A stretch of 64,000 bases of DNA, from assembly GCA_936450465.1 (NCBI GenBank), contig OW388300.1, positions 41,138,358 to 41,202,357 on the forward strand, in the 5' to 3' direction. The stretch is from Gibbula magus (taxonomy: Eukaryota; Mollusca; Gastropoda; Trochida; Trochidae). Of the stretch, positions 51,300 through 63,687 are shown piece by piece. The notes below the pieces were generated by a model that was given only the letters and a program-made list of their open reading frames with translations, searched no databases and was not told where the DNA came from. Position 1 is the first letter of the stretch; each line of letters begins with the position of its first letter. The position numbers were made by a program, and so were the translations under genes.

Positions 51300-51620
51300 A
51301 TATCGTTTGTGTTATGTAATAATGGTTGCATGATGAAATAGAGAGCATCGATGTACACATTTCTGGTTTCCACTTACCCTTAAGAAAAGATAGACAGAGC
51401 AGGGGTGGGGTTGTAGCGGTATATATTAAAAACTTTTTCTTTGAATGGGTGGATCATTTAAATTTGCCTGCAATCGAAGCTATATGGGTAAAAAAAAATG
51501 TGAAAAAAAATAATTTATGTCATTTGAACAATTTATAGAGCAGACAAAAGCGAAGCTAATTGGGACTTAATTAACGAATCTGTAAGTAATGTTATTGATC
51601 TCGGACTGATTACAATAATG
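51300..51620 (+). pseudogene. LINE endonuclease fragment (Jockey/CR1-like)
   Basis: The translation contains ISGFHLPLRKDRQSRGGVVA, VYIKN and LPAIEAIWV (endonuclease core). After a frameshift at about 51535 it reads YRADKSEANWDLINESVSNV. It is truncated on both sides. Confidence 0.75.
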
Positions 51621-52689
51621 TGACTTAAATATGGAATTTTTAAAATAAAGTTCACTCGTTTATAAATACAACAGGCAGATATGATTTAAAGTAGTGCTCC
51701 TATGGCATAGTCATGATTTAAATTGTATTGGCATTCTTTTTCGGATTATACCATTTACATGTATTTATCTTCAACACTGTAAGTCATCATGACACGTTTT
51801 GTATTCTCTTGTACTCCGGAGCGGTATGTACATACGAATTTGCTTGTTTACTTATCTGGTTCCTTCTTTTTGGGAAATAAATATGTTTAAACAAAAATAT
51901 CACAGGTAGGTTCCTGTTACTGTAAGTGAAATAATCAATATACCCATAAAAATAAGACAGAAAGAAAAATGAATAAAGTATTTGAGAAAAACGTAGTCCA
52001 ATAAGTAAGTTAGGTTAACAGACTAACGGAAACGTTTCTGCTTCCATAACATACGTATCCTTTCAACCAATTTTATAGCGTTTTTATGTCATATTTACAA
52101 CAACATGACCCCCACCATGTTTAAAATGGTTTAAATGTGTACAGAATCAGTCACATTTATACATTTTCACATAGAATATGTCTTATATGTGGATGAAATG
52201 TTGTGTATCATCCAAATACTTTTTGAAGAAATTTAAAATTTAATTTAAAACAAAAAAAAATAACAAACATGCTGAAGTATCCTTTGACTGCTGACTAAAC
52301 ATCTTGAAAACTTGAGATATTTGCAATTGAAAATCATACATATGATAGAAATCAACAGAAGTGAGTACTTTCTTTTGGCTTACAGTTGACTATTGTTATT
52401 GTCAAGAGGACAAGGGCGATACTTCGCCGAAAATTCTCAATACACATTCATATCCATATCATTTCGAGAAAATACATTTTTAATTAATTTACAAATAGCG
52501 ACATACATGCATATTTATATTCCGTCAAAATATAGAAAATCTAAAAAAAATTGCAAGTAAATAAATATTTTAGTAAATAAATACATAGACATAGGCATTA
52601 ATCAAATATCTAGGCTGATAACAAGAAACTAATATCTAAATAAATAAACCTAAAAAACATTCAGTCAGAAGCTAATATCAAGAAGCACT
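51621..52689. other. No gene recognised
   Basis: AT-rich spacer without recognisable features. Confidence 0.5.
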
Positions 52690-54110
52690 TACCCTAGCTC
52701 AAACTCAAACTCTTTTTATTCTAAAAAACCACGCTTAGTGGTACAAGAGATACAAATAACAATTATACAATATAAACAAAAGCAAGATAGCAGGCTAAAA
52801 TATACATTTTCATACATACAAATTCAAAATTGTTATCATTCAGTTATGGGTTTTAACAACTTTATCAATAACGTTGAAATAACGAGCTAGATTTTTTGAA
52901 TGTACAAAAGTTTGGTTCGCAAATATTTTCATGTAAGTTATTAAGTTGGGAAATGTTAAGGAATTGTTTGGGATACATTTACTTCTTTCATCTATAAAAG
53001 CTTGACATTTAAAGAGATAATGGAATTTGTCTGCTATGACAGGTGAATTACATAGATTACATGTTCTTTTTTCACGGTCAATGCCATGCCAACGGCCAAC
53101 TTCAACAGGTAAGTTATGATTGCATGTTCTGTATTTCAGAATTGGTAAATGCACATAGGCGGGAAGGAGTAAATAATTTTCAAAAATCGGGATGGTTTTG
53201 ATGTATTTATAGTAAAACCCTTTGGGGCTTTCAACGATCTCCGCTTTCCAACATTGGTAAAATTGATCTTTAAGAATCGTTTCTACCTGCGCCCTTAGCC
53301 ATTGGCATGAGACATTTACAGGGTTGTAAAATATATAAGTCAATCCACATTTGTCAAGTATACCTTTAACATATTTAGTCAAGATATCATATTCATTGTC
53401 TCTAGTGCCTTTGATAAGCAAATAATTATAAATCATTTTTGACAATTTGGGGGTAGTTCCAAAAGAATGTAATATATGCCAGTAGCAGAGTACTCTTTTG
53501 GCAGCTAGTATATTAAGAGGGGCTCTTCCTAATTCTCCATACACCATGTAATTTGGTGTAGAGTTTCGTAAACCGCTGGCTAATTTTAGAAATTTCAGAT
53601 GGATTTTCTCAATAATTTGCAGGTTTTCATATGCCCATGTTTCGCAACCATAAAGCAAAATCGGAGAGATCATGATATCAAATGCTTTTAGTAAACACTC
53701 TATTGGTATATTGAGATTTCTAGATTTTTTCAAAAGGCAGAACATAGCTTTAGATGCACTCTCAGAAAGTCTTTTAATTGCTTTATTAAAGTTTCTGTTT
53801 CTGGTAAAAGTCACCCCGAGATATATGTATTCATCAACAATTTCAATCATTTCATTACCATTAAGAAACTTTAACTTGGAGGATTTTGCAGGTCCGCTCC
53901 CAAATATAAGTACCTTCGTTTTTTCCAGGTTTACTTCTAAATGCCACATGTTACACTATTTATAGAATGAGTCAAGTGTACTTTGAAGTTCAGGGGCAGA
54001 ATAAGCAAAGATGACTGTATCATCTGCATAAAGTAATATCATAAATGAAATACACAAGTTCATATCAATATCATTCAAATCACAAGAGCAAGAGTTGGTA
54101 TAAAAATGTG
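52690..54110 (-). pseudogene. LINE 3' half (third clade): RT active site to 3' end
   Basis: YADDTVIFAYSAPELQSTL (RT motif C) at about 54036-53980 is followed by a TAG and a 369-codon open frame (53949-52840). This frame contains EVNLEKTKVLIFG, YIYLGVTFTRNRNF, ILLYGCETWAYENLQIIEKI and YGELGRAPLNI, and a zinc motif CNLC-x8-H-x4-C near its end. The 3' UTR has AATAAA near 52718. A divergent relative is at 58590-59430. It is 5' truncated at about 54110; one stop separates the RT motif from the rest, so it is not functional. Confidence 0.88.
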
Positions 54111-54423
54111 TGCTCAGTGAGGGTTAAGACACGATCGTCAATGTATAAATGCATCCATGCATGCATTGAGCCAACAATCCGTTCATGATGGATGAATGCA
54201 GATCTACTTTCTGCTAATTACGTTAAAAGAGTCAGAACTGATCCACTTCCCCTGGACCCTCTTCGTCAAAATTGATGTTTTATCTTTATTGTATATTTTA
54301 AATGTAGAGATGAGGGGTTGTGGCGGTGATAGCATACTTACACAATATTTCCAACTGACATACTTTATCTCATGTTAAGCGACATGGTATGGTAGACAAA
54401 ACATGCTTTCTCATAGCCTATTT

Positions 54424-54489
54424 GGGGGGAAAGGGGGGAGGGGGTCAAAATCGAGACAATTTCACCCCCTCACCACCCCTTCCCCCAAC
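54424..54489 (+). other. G-rich/C-rich hairpin and G-quadruplex candidate
   Basis: G runs of 6, 6 and 5 (54424-54444), separated by AAA and A, face a C-rich segment (54463-54489) 18 bp away. The strand can fold as a quadruplex or as a G:C hairpin. No adjacent gene. Confidence 0.6.
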
Positions 54490-57400
54490 CATTACCCCCG
54501 ATCGCATTTAAGACCAAATATAGGGAGAACAAGTTTAATCCCCTAGGTGAACGGTACCTCCAAAAATGTCAGCTTTGGGGATTTAGTGGTTCTTGAGAAG
54601 TCGAAAATGACATATGGGGATGGAGGACGACCTATGCTATAAGCCTATCTTGTATTTCGGGCCTTAGGGCTAAACTGGCATTGTCAAACATTTTAAATTG
54701 GTTTCTAATAATTTGCCAAACTATACTTATATAGTAATATTCAATGCTAAAAAGTAATGTCTTTCCCTTATATATTACCTTGACACGTTTCTGTGATGAT
54801 GTTGAAATGAGCAGTTGCCGGAGACAATTGTGCCAAGGAGAGGAGATAAATTATTCATTGACCATATGAATTCTTACAGATAACGGATATCAAGTTGTGA
54901 AACTGTTTTTCCTGTGTAAAATCTAGTAACTTCATATTGCATTAAATGATGTATGTATCTAATTCAAAAGCAACTTATGTGTGGAAGAAATATGCAATTT
55001 GTATGTTTCAAAAACATTTTAAAGTTAATTTACAGAAAAGGAATGAACTCACCGAGACGGACTGTTGATACCTGAAGTACTTATTATTCATCTAGGCAAC
55101 TGAAGTACTAATTTCAATGTAACCAGAATCTAACTTAATATCTACATCGTATATTCATTTGCATTTAAATGACTTGACTAGTTCTACATAATCATGAGAG
55201 GGAAAAGACATAAGTACTTTTTTTGTTGTTGAAAATAATGAAACACATGTTACAAATGTTCTGAAAGTAACACACTTTTGTTCAGCAGCTGTTTACAAAG
55301 TAACATAAATTACACAGATGTTGTATCAAGCGAGATACCTTGTGCTTATATATTTACAAGACCATTCAAATTTTAACTACGTATTAATAACGATGCCTTT
55401 AATTGAGTATGGAAGTAGATAATATTGAGTAGTATTAAATAAAGTACTGACTATGATTGAATGACAGACCATTAAGGAAACACATTGTAGTTATATTTGA
55501 TAGTTTAATGTTATAACGTATTAAATGTACTTTATATACCTGTATTGTCAACCTGTGTATTGCATTTTCAAGTCTTGTCGCAACAGTATTGCCTCGGAAA
55601 GGATATTTAAAAAAAATACGAATCCTCCATCTTTTCTATTTTAAATGTGCGTTACAAGTCTTTGCTTGTGATAATGGCGTTTAATTACTCATCATAGATT
55701 GTGCTACTTTTCAAAGTCATAAATCATATTTAATAATATCATACATTTCATAAAGGCTAAAATTCATTATTATTACCAACGTGGTACTTTGTAAAGGGGT
55801 TTTATAACAAACTGTTATAACACATATGTGTCATAACACCTTCAAGTAATTTGATTGGCTAGTGATGAACTTTGACACTGCCCGGACTACTTTATTCATT
55901 CATAAAACGAACGTGAATTCATTCATGAAGTATTTTACAACTGCACTTATATAATAATTAATATTTATCTCATTCCTTAGCTAATTAATATAATTGTACT
56001 CATAATGAATAATTAACAAAAATAGCATGACTAGAGCAGAACTAATAAGCACAAAATTGAGAATGCAGCAAGAGGTTTTGCTCTCACTCTTACCGTTGGG
56101 AATGATATTGCAACGAAACGCCCAGTCTCTCGGTGAAAACAACGTGTTAGTAATGGTGCACAGTGACTTTATACTCACAAGACGAAAATAACCGAAAGGA
56201 AAGCCATTTCAACGGCAATGTTAACCTAAAACTTACATTTAATGAGGTTGTTTTAGCCTGTTTACACATTCTGAAGACGAGAAACATGCAAATGGCGGTC
56301 GCCATGACATCAAGTTATTCAAAGGACGGATAACTCTCATCTCCTGTCCTGAGCAGGGAAATGTTATATTACGTACGCTACCTTCAGAATGACTATTGCA
56401 ACTGGTTTCGCCATACCGACCATCACGAACTAAAGAATGGTTTGGTTTTAAAAGTGTTAATATTTAACGTCGCAATGTTATGAACTTATAGATGCTGTGA
56501 CAGGGTTGATATTACTCCGCTGTTCAGTTCATTTATAGGGACAACAAAATATATTTTAAAACACAATAAATCGTGAGAAATACAAGTTGGTAATAAAGGA
56601 TACATAATTCGTTCCCCTTTAATATAGTTTTTTTTGTCCCTCTTGAAATAATAAGGTGAAAGGGGAAGTAAGTTATATATCCTACAACTGTCCATCAAAC
56701 TCGAACTAACATGAATTAAAGGCACAATTCACTAGTCATTCAAGTGTCCATCGATGCTGTAAAGGAAAAGTTTCTTTTGTATTGCATGTGTATTCACTAG
56801 CACATTCGTGTACTAGCCATGCTGGTAACCTCCACAAACTTTTACACGTCATAACCACTACATGTTAAAACAACAAATCCATGGTCAACGTGGGGTAACT
56901 GCACCACTAATGTCCAGGCCCTTGCAAGTAAGGATGGACTGGTCTAATTTTGTGCCAAAACTTCTACAAGCAAATACGAACGGTGGCCCATAAGGGCTAT
57001 AAAGTATATACTTTAAAAAAATGTTTTTTTTTTATCTTTTTTTTATTTATTTATTTTTTTTTATAGTTTATTGCATTTCTCTCATTGAAATCACAGAAAA
57101 CTGTACTGAAAATATGGAAAACATAGAATTACACACAATAAACTCACAAAGTAATATACGAAAAACTCGTAATGAAACATGAAATACTCAAAATAAAACA
57201 CAAAATACTGAAAATGAAAAGTGAAAGACTGATTCATGAAATTCTAATAACTACCTTCTCTGCCCAAAGGGACATTAAAATAAATTTTAAAAGACTTCTT
57301 TACATATCATATTTTCTCGAAATTGCAGATAATATAAAGACAATTGAAATGACCATAAACTAACTGCGGTCGATGAAAATACTTTCCACCGCTCTGAAAA

Positions 57401-58589
57401 CACCAACACCAATCAGATTGTTCGAAAGGGTATCAACGGCGGAGTAACGTTCACGGGAGATGTTTTTGTGATCGATTTTCGAGTTTGAAGAGTTTTTAAA
57501 GTTATCTTAGGGGTGACATGTGATGGGCCGTGTTTTACGGGGAAATGTATAAGTAAATTTTGACCTGATATTGAAAGGGCGCTTAGATCGGTAAAATGGC
57601 TGCCCTTGCTCTTTACTCTATGTCATATAGGATGAAAGATTTTTTCTACTTTGTTTTACAAAAGTTCTGCTACACTAAAAGTGCTACGGCATGTCTACGT
57701 GCTCCCAAATCTGCACGGAGTCGGTACGGTGCGGCGGGTTGTGACCGCCAATTTATCCGGAGCCTATATCTCTCTCCTAAAGGTCGCTATAAAAGAACTA
57801 ATGCATCAATCATCTTGTTGCCACATAAACATAAACCCAATACCACAGTCACAGAAAATATTATTGACAGTTAGAGCCCAGCATTAAATACTTATTTTCC
57901 TTATTTACATTTGAAAACCATAAATATGTCCCAAAATGTTATTATTCTGCTGGTATAACAATATATCCGGTATCTAATTATCTGATAATGGAGTTCTAAA
58001 TGAACAATATTCAAGTTCATCCCATGCAATATTGGGGTTATCTCTATTAAGACAAAACATTTATTTAAAAAAGATTATCATAATATAGTGAACTCTGTGC
58101 ATCATCATGACATGATAATAAGATGTACGCCTTCAGTGCATGGAGCTATAAGCTTACATTCGGATAGGTGTCGAAGGTTACAAAAGCCTCTCTTTTACAC
58201 ATAGATGGCTCCATTCTGTTCACATACATTGTATGAAACTGTAACTCTGTCAGAATATTTTCTTCTAATAAAATATATACAAGTAACAAGTGGTTGAACA
58301 ACAACTTAAGAACGACTTTGTATGAATAATGTGGCAATGATTAAAAATAAAATGTAGACATATTACTGTGGCAGTAATAAGCCTGGTTCCAAAGCCGTGT
58401 TGCGATGCATTATGTACGGCATGTAGGCATTTGTTGTAAACTCATTATATGTTTTTAGACTACTCATTGTATGTTTTTGTCAGTCTGAAACTAGTTACGG
58501 TCATCTAATGTATTTTAACTGCCACGGACTGAATAGGGATTTAAAATGATGAGTTAAAGATAAGATCGAGCCTATTACTTTCAAAATCG
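54490..58589. other. No gene recognised
   Basis: About 4 kb of AT-rich sequence without a domain I know. A T-rich low-complexity stretch is at 57012-57065. The ORF pair at 57596-57887 starts MAALALYSMSYRMK but shows no family resemblance or codon pattern that would support a gene. Confidence 0.45.
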
Positions 58590-59430
58590 ATACAGTGAAG
58601 GTCTTCATTGTGCAAAGGCTATCTGGAACTACGAAGAACTGATTCATTATGATGAATTAAAAACGATAGACAACATTCGAAATACATTCTTAGATCATCA
58701 AAAGTCACTACCGAATTTTATTTTGGTGTAAAATGATTCATTGCCCTAAAAAATTATCATACAAAATGTACCTTCTCATGTATAAATTACAAAAGGTTAA
58801 TCCCAAATACATCTTCAAACTAATTATTTCAATTGAAGGAATATTGCGGGAAACAGATTTCTTGTATGTATGGAGTTCTCCAAATTTACGAGTCAACATT
58901 TCATTAAGTCATCTATTAAACGAGTACTTAATGATCAACTAAACGTGGACTGCTACTCAAATTGATTCATCAAAAGCAGAATATTATAAAATTTATAAAG
59001 AAAAACCTTATATGAACCCTTATCTTTTGGATCTTCCAATTAATCTCCGCATTTGGCTTACCCGCTTCAAAACATCAAATCATAGATTACCTATCGAAAC
59101 TGGCCGATGGAGTAAACTTGTAAAAATAAGCAGATTTGTAAATTATGTAATGTCTCCATAAGTGACGAATTCTATTCCTTTTTGCCTGCCCATTTTTAAG
59201 ACAATTAAGAAATAGATACCTAACATCATATTATTGTAAATATCCTTCAATTGAAAAGTATATCTCCCTTAAAAACATATATAAACCTCTTTTGATTACA
59301 AACTAACTTAGCTATCAACTTTGTATATGTAAATATATGTTTAAATGTAACTTGTGTACCTAACTTGTACTCTTCTCTGTGTCACTACTGATGTGAATTA
59401 AGAGAAATAAACTCTGTTCTGTTCCCGCAA
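58590..59430 (+). pseudogene. Decayed LINE C-terminal fragment (same clade as 52690-54110)
   Basis: The translation includes KLSYKMYLLMYKLQKVNPKY and ILRETDFLYVWSSPNLRVNI, then (after a stop at 58942) LINLRIWLTRFKTSNHRLPI and ETGRWSK, then the remains of a zinc motif ICKLCN. The arrangement matches the corresponding part of the 369-codon frame (LPVEVGRWHGID, TCNLCN). The 3' end carries aataaactctgttctg at about 59408. Confidence 0.75.
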
Positions 59431-59619
59431 CACGCTTGTATTGTAATGTCTAACTAAATGTCTAATAATACACATGATTTGTTAAAGCCGTGTGAGTCTC
59501 AGGAAATGTTAATAATCATCTGAGTACTGGTGATATTTGTCCAAACGTATGTAAAAAGTGGGCATTTCAATCTATATTCTCTGAAAGTGAAAGATGCTGT
59601 GCAAAGGGTGTATATGTTC

Positions 59620-59764
59620 CATGCAATCTAGGAATCATCACAATATGCAGGAAAATGTTTCACCATTCTTAGATTGTTTAAACAATCTGCAGATTGTGAG
59701 ACCTGAATAATCTAAGAATGATCACAATCTAGGAATATGTTTCCTTGCAGTTGTATGTTGTAGA
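59620..59764. repeat. Inverted minisatellite-like words at the left edge of array 2
   Basis: Both orientations of the array core occur here: aatctaggaatcatcacaat (59627), cattcttagattgt, aatctaagaatgatcacaat (59708) and aatctaggaatatg. There is a perfect 18-bp palindrome AGATTGTTTAAACAATCT at 59671-59688. Confidence 0.8.
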
Positions 59765-60151
59765 TTGTAGATGTTGTGAAAGGTATTTCATCTACCGACT
59801 ATAAGGGTCTATTCCTAGATTGTGAAGGGTTTTCAAATAGAAAAAAATTCTTATCTACAGACTTTAGGGGTCAATTCCTAGATTATGAGGAGCTTTCAAC
59901 TCGTTTATCTATCTTATCTATATTGGTCGATCCCTTGATTGTTAAGGGTTATGATATGTCATCTATCGGCTGTATGGATCGATTACCAGATGGTGAAGGG
60001 TTCTCAAATAGTTTATCTATCTTATCTACCGACAATAGGGTCGATTCCTAGATTTTGAAGGGTTCTCAAATAGTTTTTATATCTTATCTACCGACTTCGG
60101 GGGTCGATTCCTGGATTGTGAAGGGTTCTCAGATAGTTTTCTATCTTATCT
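59765..60151 (+). repeat. Minisatellite array 2, left part
   Basis: About six 62-66-bp units of the same family as array 1 (ggggtcgattcctagattgtgaagggttctcaaatag). It is cut at tctatcttatctacat by the L2/CR1-type LINE and resumes at 62396 (actataggggtcg). Confidence 0.93.
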
Positions 60152-62396
60152 ACATAATAATAATAATACTGTGTACTTATATAGCGCTAGCCTCCATACA
60201 CCAAGTGCATGCTCAAAGCGCTTACCAACTATTGATTATAAAATTGTATGAACAAATGGGTCTTGAGGTGACATCTGAACGAGTCAAAGGATGGAGCATG
60301 TTTTAAATCTGAGGGCAGTTCATTCCATAATTGTGAAGTGAGAACAGGAAAAGATTTTCCACCAAAAGTTGATAAGTTAAACATTGGAACTTCAAGACGG
60401 GATTGGGTTTCCGAACGAAGTGATCTAGCTGGTTTGTAGATTTGGAGCAGACTGCACAGGTAAGTTGGAGCTTGACCATGGTGTGACTTGTACACGAGAC
60501 ACAGAGTCTTAAACTGAATCCTTGCTTCAACTGGGAGCCAGTGCATGGACGCCAGCACTGGAGTGATGTGATGGAATCTGGATGTTTAAGATATAATCCT
60601 GGCTGCGACGTTTTGAATTTTCTGGAGCTTGTAAAGTGATATGTTTTTGATATGCCAAGGAGCAAGCTGTTTCCATAGTCCAGCCTCGAGAGGACGAGAG
60701 ATTGCACTAGCGTCTTTGCAGCATTGTGGGAGATCAGATGCCGTCTCTGACTTATGCATCTTAGATGGTAGTAGGACACCTTACATATGCTGTCAACCTG
60801 ATTCGACATGTCAAGTTGAGGATCCAGATACACTCCGAGATCTTTCACTTTTCTTGAAAACCCAATTGATGAGTCACCCACAAGCACACTGGCATCACCG
60901 ATCTTTGCAAGAGAATTGTTTTGTGCCAACCAACAAGGCTTCGGTTTTGTCATCATTAAGCTTGAGGTTTACTGATGTCAGCCATGACTTCACATGTTTG
61001 GTGCAGTCTGTCATCGCTTGTAGAGGGTGGTCTGGGTGTCCAGACTTCCATACAGATAATAACTGCATATCATCTGCATATGACTGGTGATCGACACCAT
61101 GCTGTGAAGGTACATATCCAAGGTAGCTGGTGTAGATAACAAACAGTACAGGGCCCAGTACAGATCCTTGTGTAACACCTGATGTCAAGTGAGTTGGTGA
61201 TGATTTGGCATTGTCAATAAGGATCGTCTGTTGCCTCCTGTCCATGTATGACTTGAGAAGTTTGAGAGCAGTACCCTCTACTGGCATATTTTCCTTCAGT
61301 GTAGTGAGAAACAAAGAGTGACTAACAGTGTCAAATGCTGCTGACAAGTCTAACAGCACCAACGAAGCAATGTTTCCACAGTCTACCTTCTGTCTCAGAT
61401 CACTTACAACCCGTAGCAATGCTGTCTCCGTGCTGTGGTTAGCACGATATGCGGACTGATGTTCATCCAGGAGATTGTTATTTTCCAAATGGCTTCGCAG
61501 TCGAATGTTTATGGCTTTTTCAATGATCTTTGACAAGAAAGCGAGGTTCGACACAGGTCGATAGTTGCTCGTGGAATCTTGTCAAGATTATTCTTCTTCA
61601 GCTGCGGGCGTACAATTGCCTGCTTGAGTGCTTCAGGGAAGATCCCAGTTGTGAGACATGAGTTCACTAGTTTTGTGATCACCGGAAGGAGGATGTCTAT
61701 GTGCTCCATTAGAAACTTAGTGAGCACAGGATCCAACATACACGTAGACATGACGATCTTTGCGATGTCTGCTGTGTCAAATTGTTCTAAATCATCCAGA
61801 GGATCAAATTCCGGAGTTGATGTGGGAACACTGTGGCTAGTAGCAGGTGTGGAAGCAATGCTTCTCATGATGTTGTCAATCTTGGTGACGAAGAATTCAC
61901 TGAAACTGTCAGCCAGTTCTTCCTTGTTCTCATGATGAGGTAGTTTTGGGTCTTCCTTCCTGCCGAGTAGAGATTTGATGTAGTCGTTTAACTGTCTAGG
62001 TTTACCAGCCATATCATCAATTTCTTCTGACAGTGTTCAACTTTCGCTTTCCTTAGTACTTTGTGAAGAGCATTTCGAGAATCCTTGTAGATTTGTCGGT
62101 GCACCACAAGGCAAGTTTTCCTCCACTTATGCTCATCTGCTCTGCATTTTCGCTTTGCTTGCAAAATGTCACTGTTATACCATTCAGTATTTGGCCGACG
62201 AGTGATGGTCTTGCTAATCACAGGGACATGTTTATCAAGAAGAGACGTCAGTGTTTCATTGTACATTTGCGTTAATTCATTGGCATCTGATGTTGGATTT
62301 TACAGTAAGTCTGATTTCAAAAGATCTGATCTAAACTCATTCATGTTAATGCCCTTGATATTGCGACAAGATATTTCAGTCTTAACACTACGGGTC
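60152..62396 (-). mobile_element. L2/CR1-type LINE, 5' truncated, inserted in minisatellite array 2
   Basis: A single copy on the minus strand with frameshifts. Blocks are 62266-61988, 62012-61509 (LTKFLMEHIDILLPVITKLV), 61554-60895 (SNLAFLSKIIEKAI; RT motif A LVLLDLSAAFDTVSH; VTQGSVLGPVLF; active site SYADDMQLLSV), 60956-60303 (KVKDLGVYLDPQLDM) and 60558-60229 (LASMHWLPVEARIQFKTLCL, SLLQIYKPARSLRS). The 3' end is an (ATT)n tail (60155-60167) after the word AGCGCTATATAAGTACACAG, typical of L2/CR1 ends. No endonuclease is present, so it is 5' truncated. The flanks cat / cat give only a short possible target duplication. Confidence 0.9.
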
Positions 62397-63687
62397 AGTC
62401 ATACTATAGGGGTCGATTCCTAGATTGTGAAGGATTCTCAAATAATTTTTTCTTTCTTATCTACATACTATAGGGGTCGATTCCTAGATTGTGAGGAGCT
62501 TTCAAATAGTTTCTCTATCTTATCTACAGACTATAGGGGTCTATTCCTAGATTGTGAGGAGCTTTCAATTCGTTTCTCTATCTTATCTACATACTGTAGA
62601 AGTCGATTCCTAGATTGTGAAGGGTTCTCAAATAGTTTTTTTCTATCTTATCTACCGACAACAGGGGCCGATTCTTAGATTGTGAAGGGTTCTGAAATAG
62701 ATTCTCTATCTTATCTACAGACTATATGGGTCGATTCCCAGATTATGAGAAGCTTTCAATTCGTTTCTCTATCTTATCTACAGACTTCAGGGGTCGATAC
62801 CTATATTTGAAGGCTTCTCAAATAGTTTTTCTATCTTATATACATACTATAGGGGTCGATTCCTAGATTTTGAAGGCTTCTCAAATAGTTTTTTCTATCT
62901 TATCTATATACTATAGGGGTCGATTCCTAGATTGTGAAGGCTTCTCAAATAGTTTTTTTTTCTATCTTATCTACCGACTACAGGGGCCGATTCTTAGATT
63001 GTGAAGGGTTCTGAAACAGTTTCTCTATCTTATCTACATACTATAGTGGTCAATTCCTAGATTAGAGGAGCTTTCAATCCGTTTATCTATCTTATCTACC
63101 GACTTCAGGGGTCGTTTCCTAGATTGTGAAGGCTTGTTAAATCGTTGTTCTATCTTATCAACAGATTGAAGGGGTCGATTCCTACATTATGAGGAGCTTT
63201 CAACTCATGTCTCTATCTCATCAAACGACTACAGGGGTCGATTCTTAGATTGTGAAGGGCTGTGATATTTCATTGACAGACCATAGGAGTCGATTCCTAG
63301 ATTGTGGCAACTTCCAAATGCAAGGCATAACTATTGCCAGTCTGAATTACTGGCTGATTTTCCCTCGCTTTGTTGTGCCTCGATCGCTGCACCAGAAATT
63401 TATAGTGGCCCTGGATTTCTAAGCACAGATATCTTAAGGAAATACTGCAAGGCCTAAATCAGCCAATACTGGAGACCGGCAAGAGTTATGCCTTGCATTG
63501 GGAAGTAGAGATTGTGGAGGCTTTTCAAATACTTTTTTCTATCATATCTACACACTATAGGGGTCGATTCATAGATTGTGAAGAGCTTAAACTCGTTTCC
63601 CTATCTTATCTACCTACTGTAGCGGTCGATTCCTAGATTTTGAAGGGTTATGATATTTCATCTACAGACTATAGGGTTTTGATTGTG
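62397..63687 (+). repeat. Minisatellite array 2, right part
   Basis: About 18 units of 62-66 bp. From 63230 on, the order of unit variants is the same as in array 1 from 13880 on (gattcctagattgtgg, tatcatatctacacactata, gattcatag, ctactgtagcggtcgattcc, tatgatatttcatctacagac), up to the SINE. It is interrupted by a MITE at 63308-63508. Confidence 0.95.
63308..63508. mobile_element. 201-bp MITE with about 50-bp imperfect TIRs and 9-bp target duplication
   Basis: The left end CAACTTCCAAATGCAAGGCA and the complement of the right end CTACTTCCCAATGCAAGGCA match closely, and similarity continues to ggctgattt. It is flanked by AGATTGTGG at 63299-63307 and 63509-63517. The paralogous array 1 has the empty site at about 13938-13950 (cctagattgtggagccttttcaaa), which confirms the insertion. 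The TIR sequence and 8-9-bp duplication fit a hAT- or MULE-type element; this is not resolved. Confidence 0.9.

Noticed and set aside
57596..57887. Two overlapping ORFs starting MAALALYSMSYRMK and MFYKSSATLKVLRH
   Set aside because: No recognisable domain, no splice context and no relation to other sequences in the window. Likely chance.
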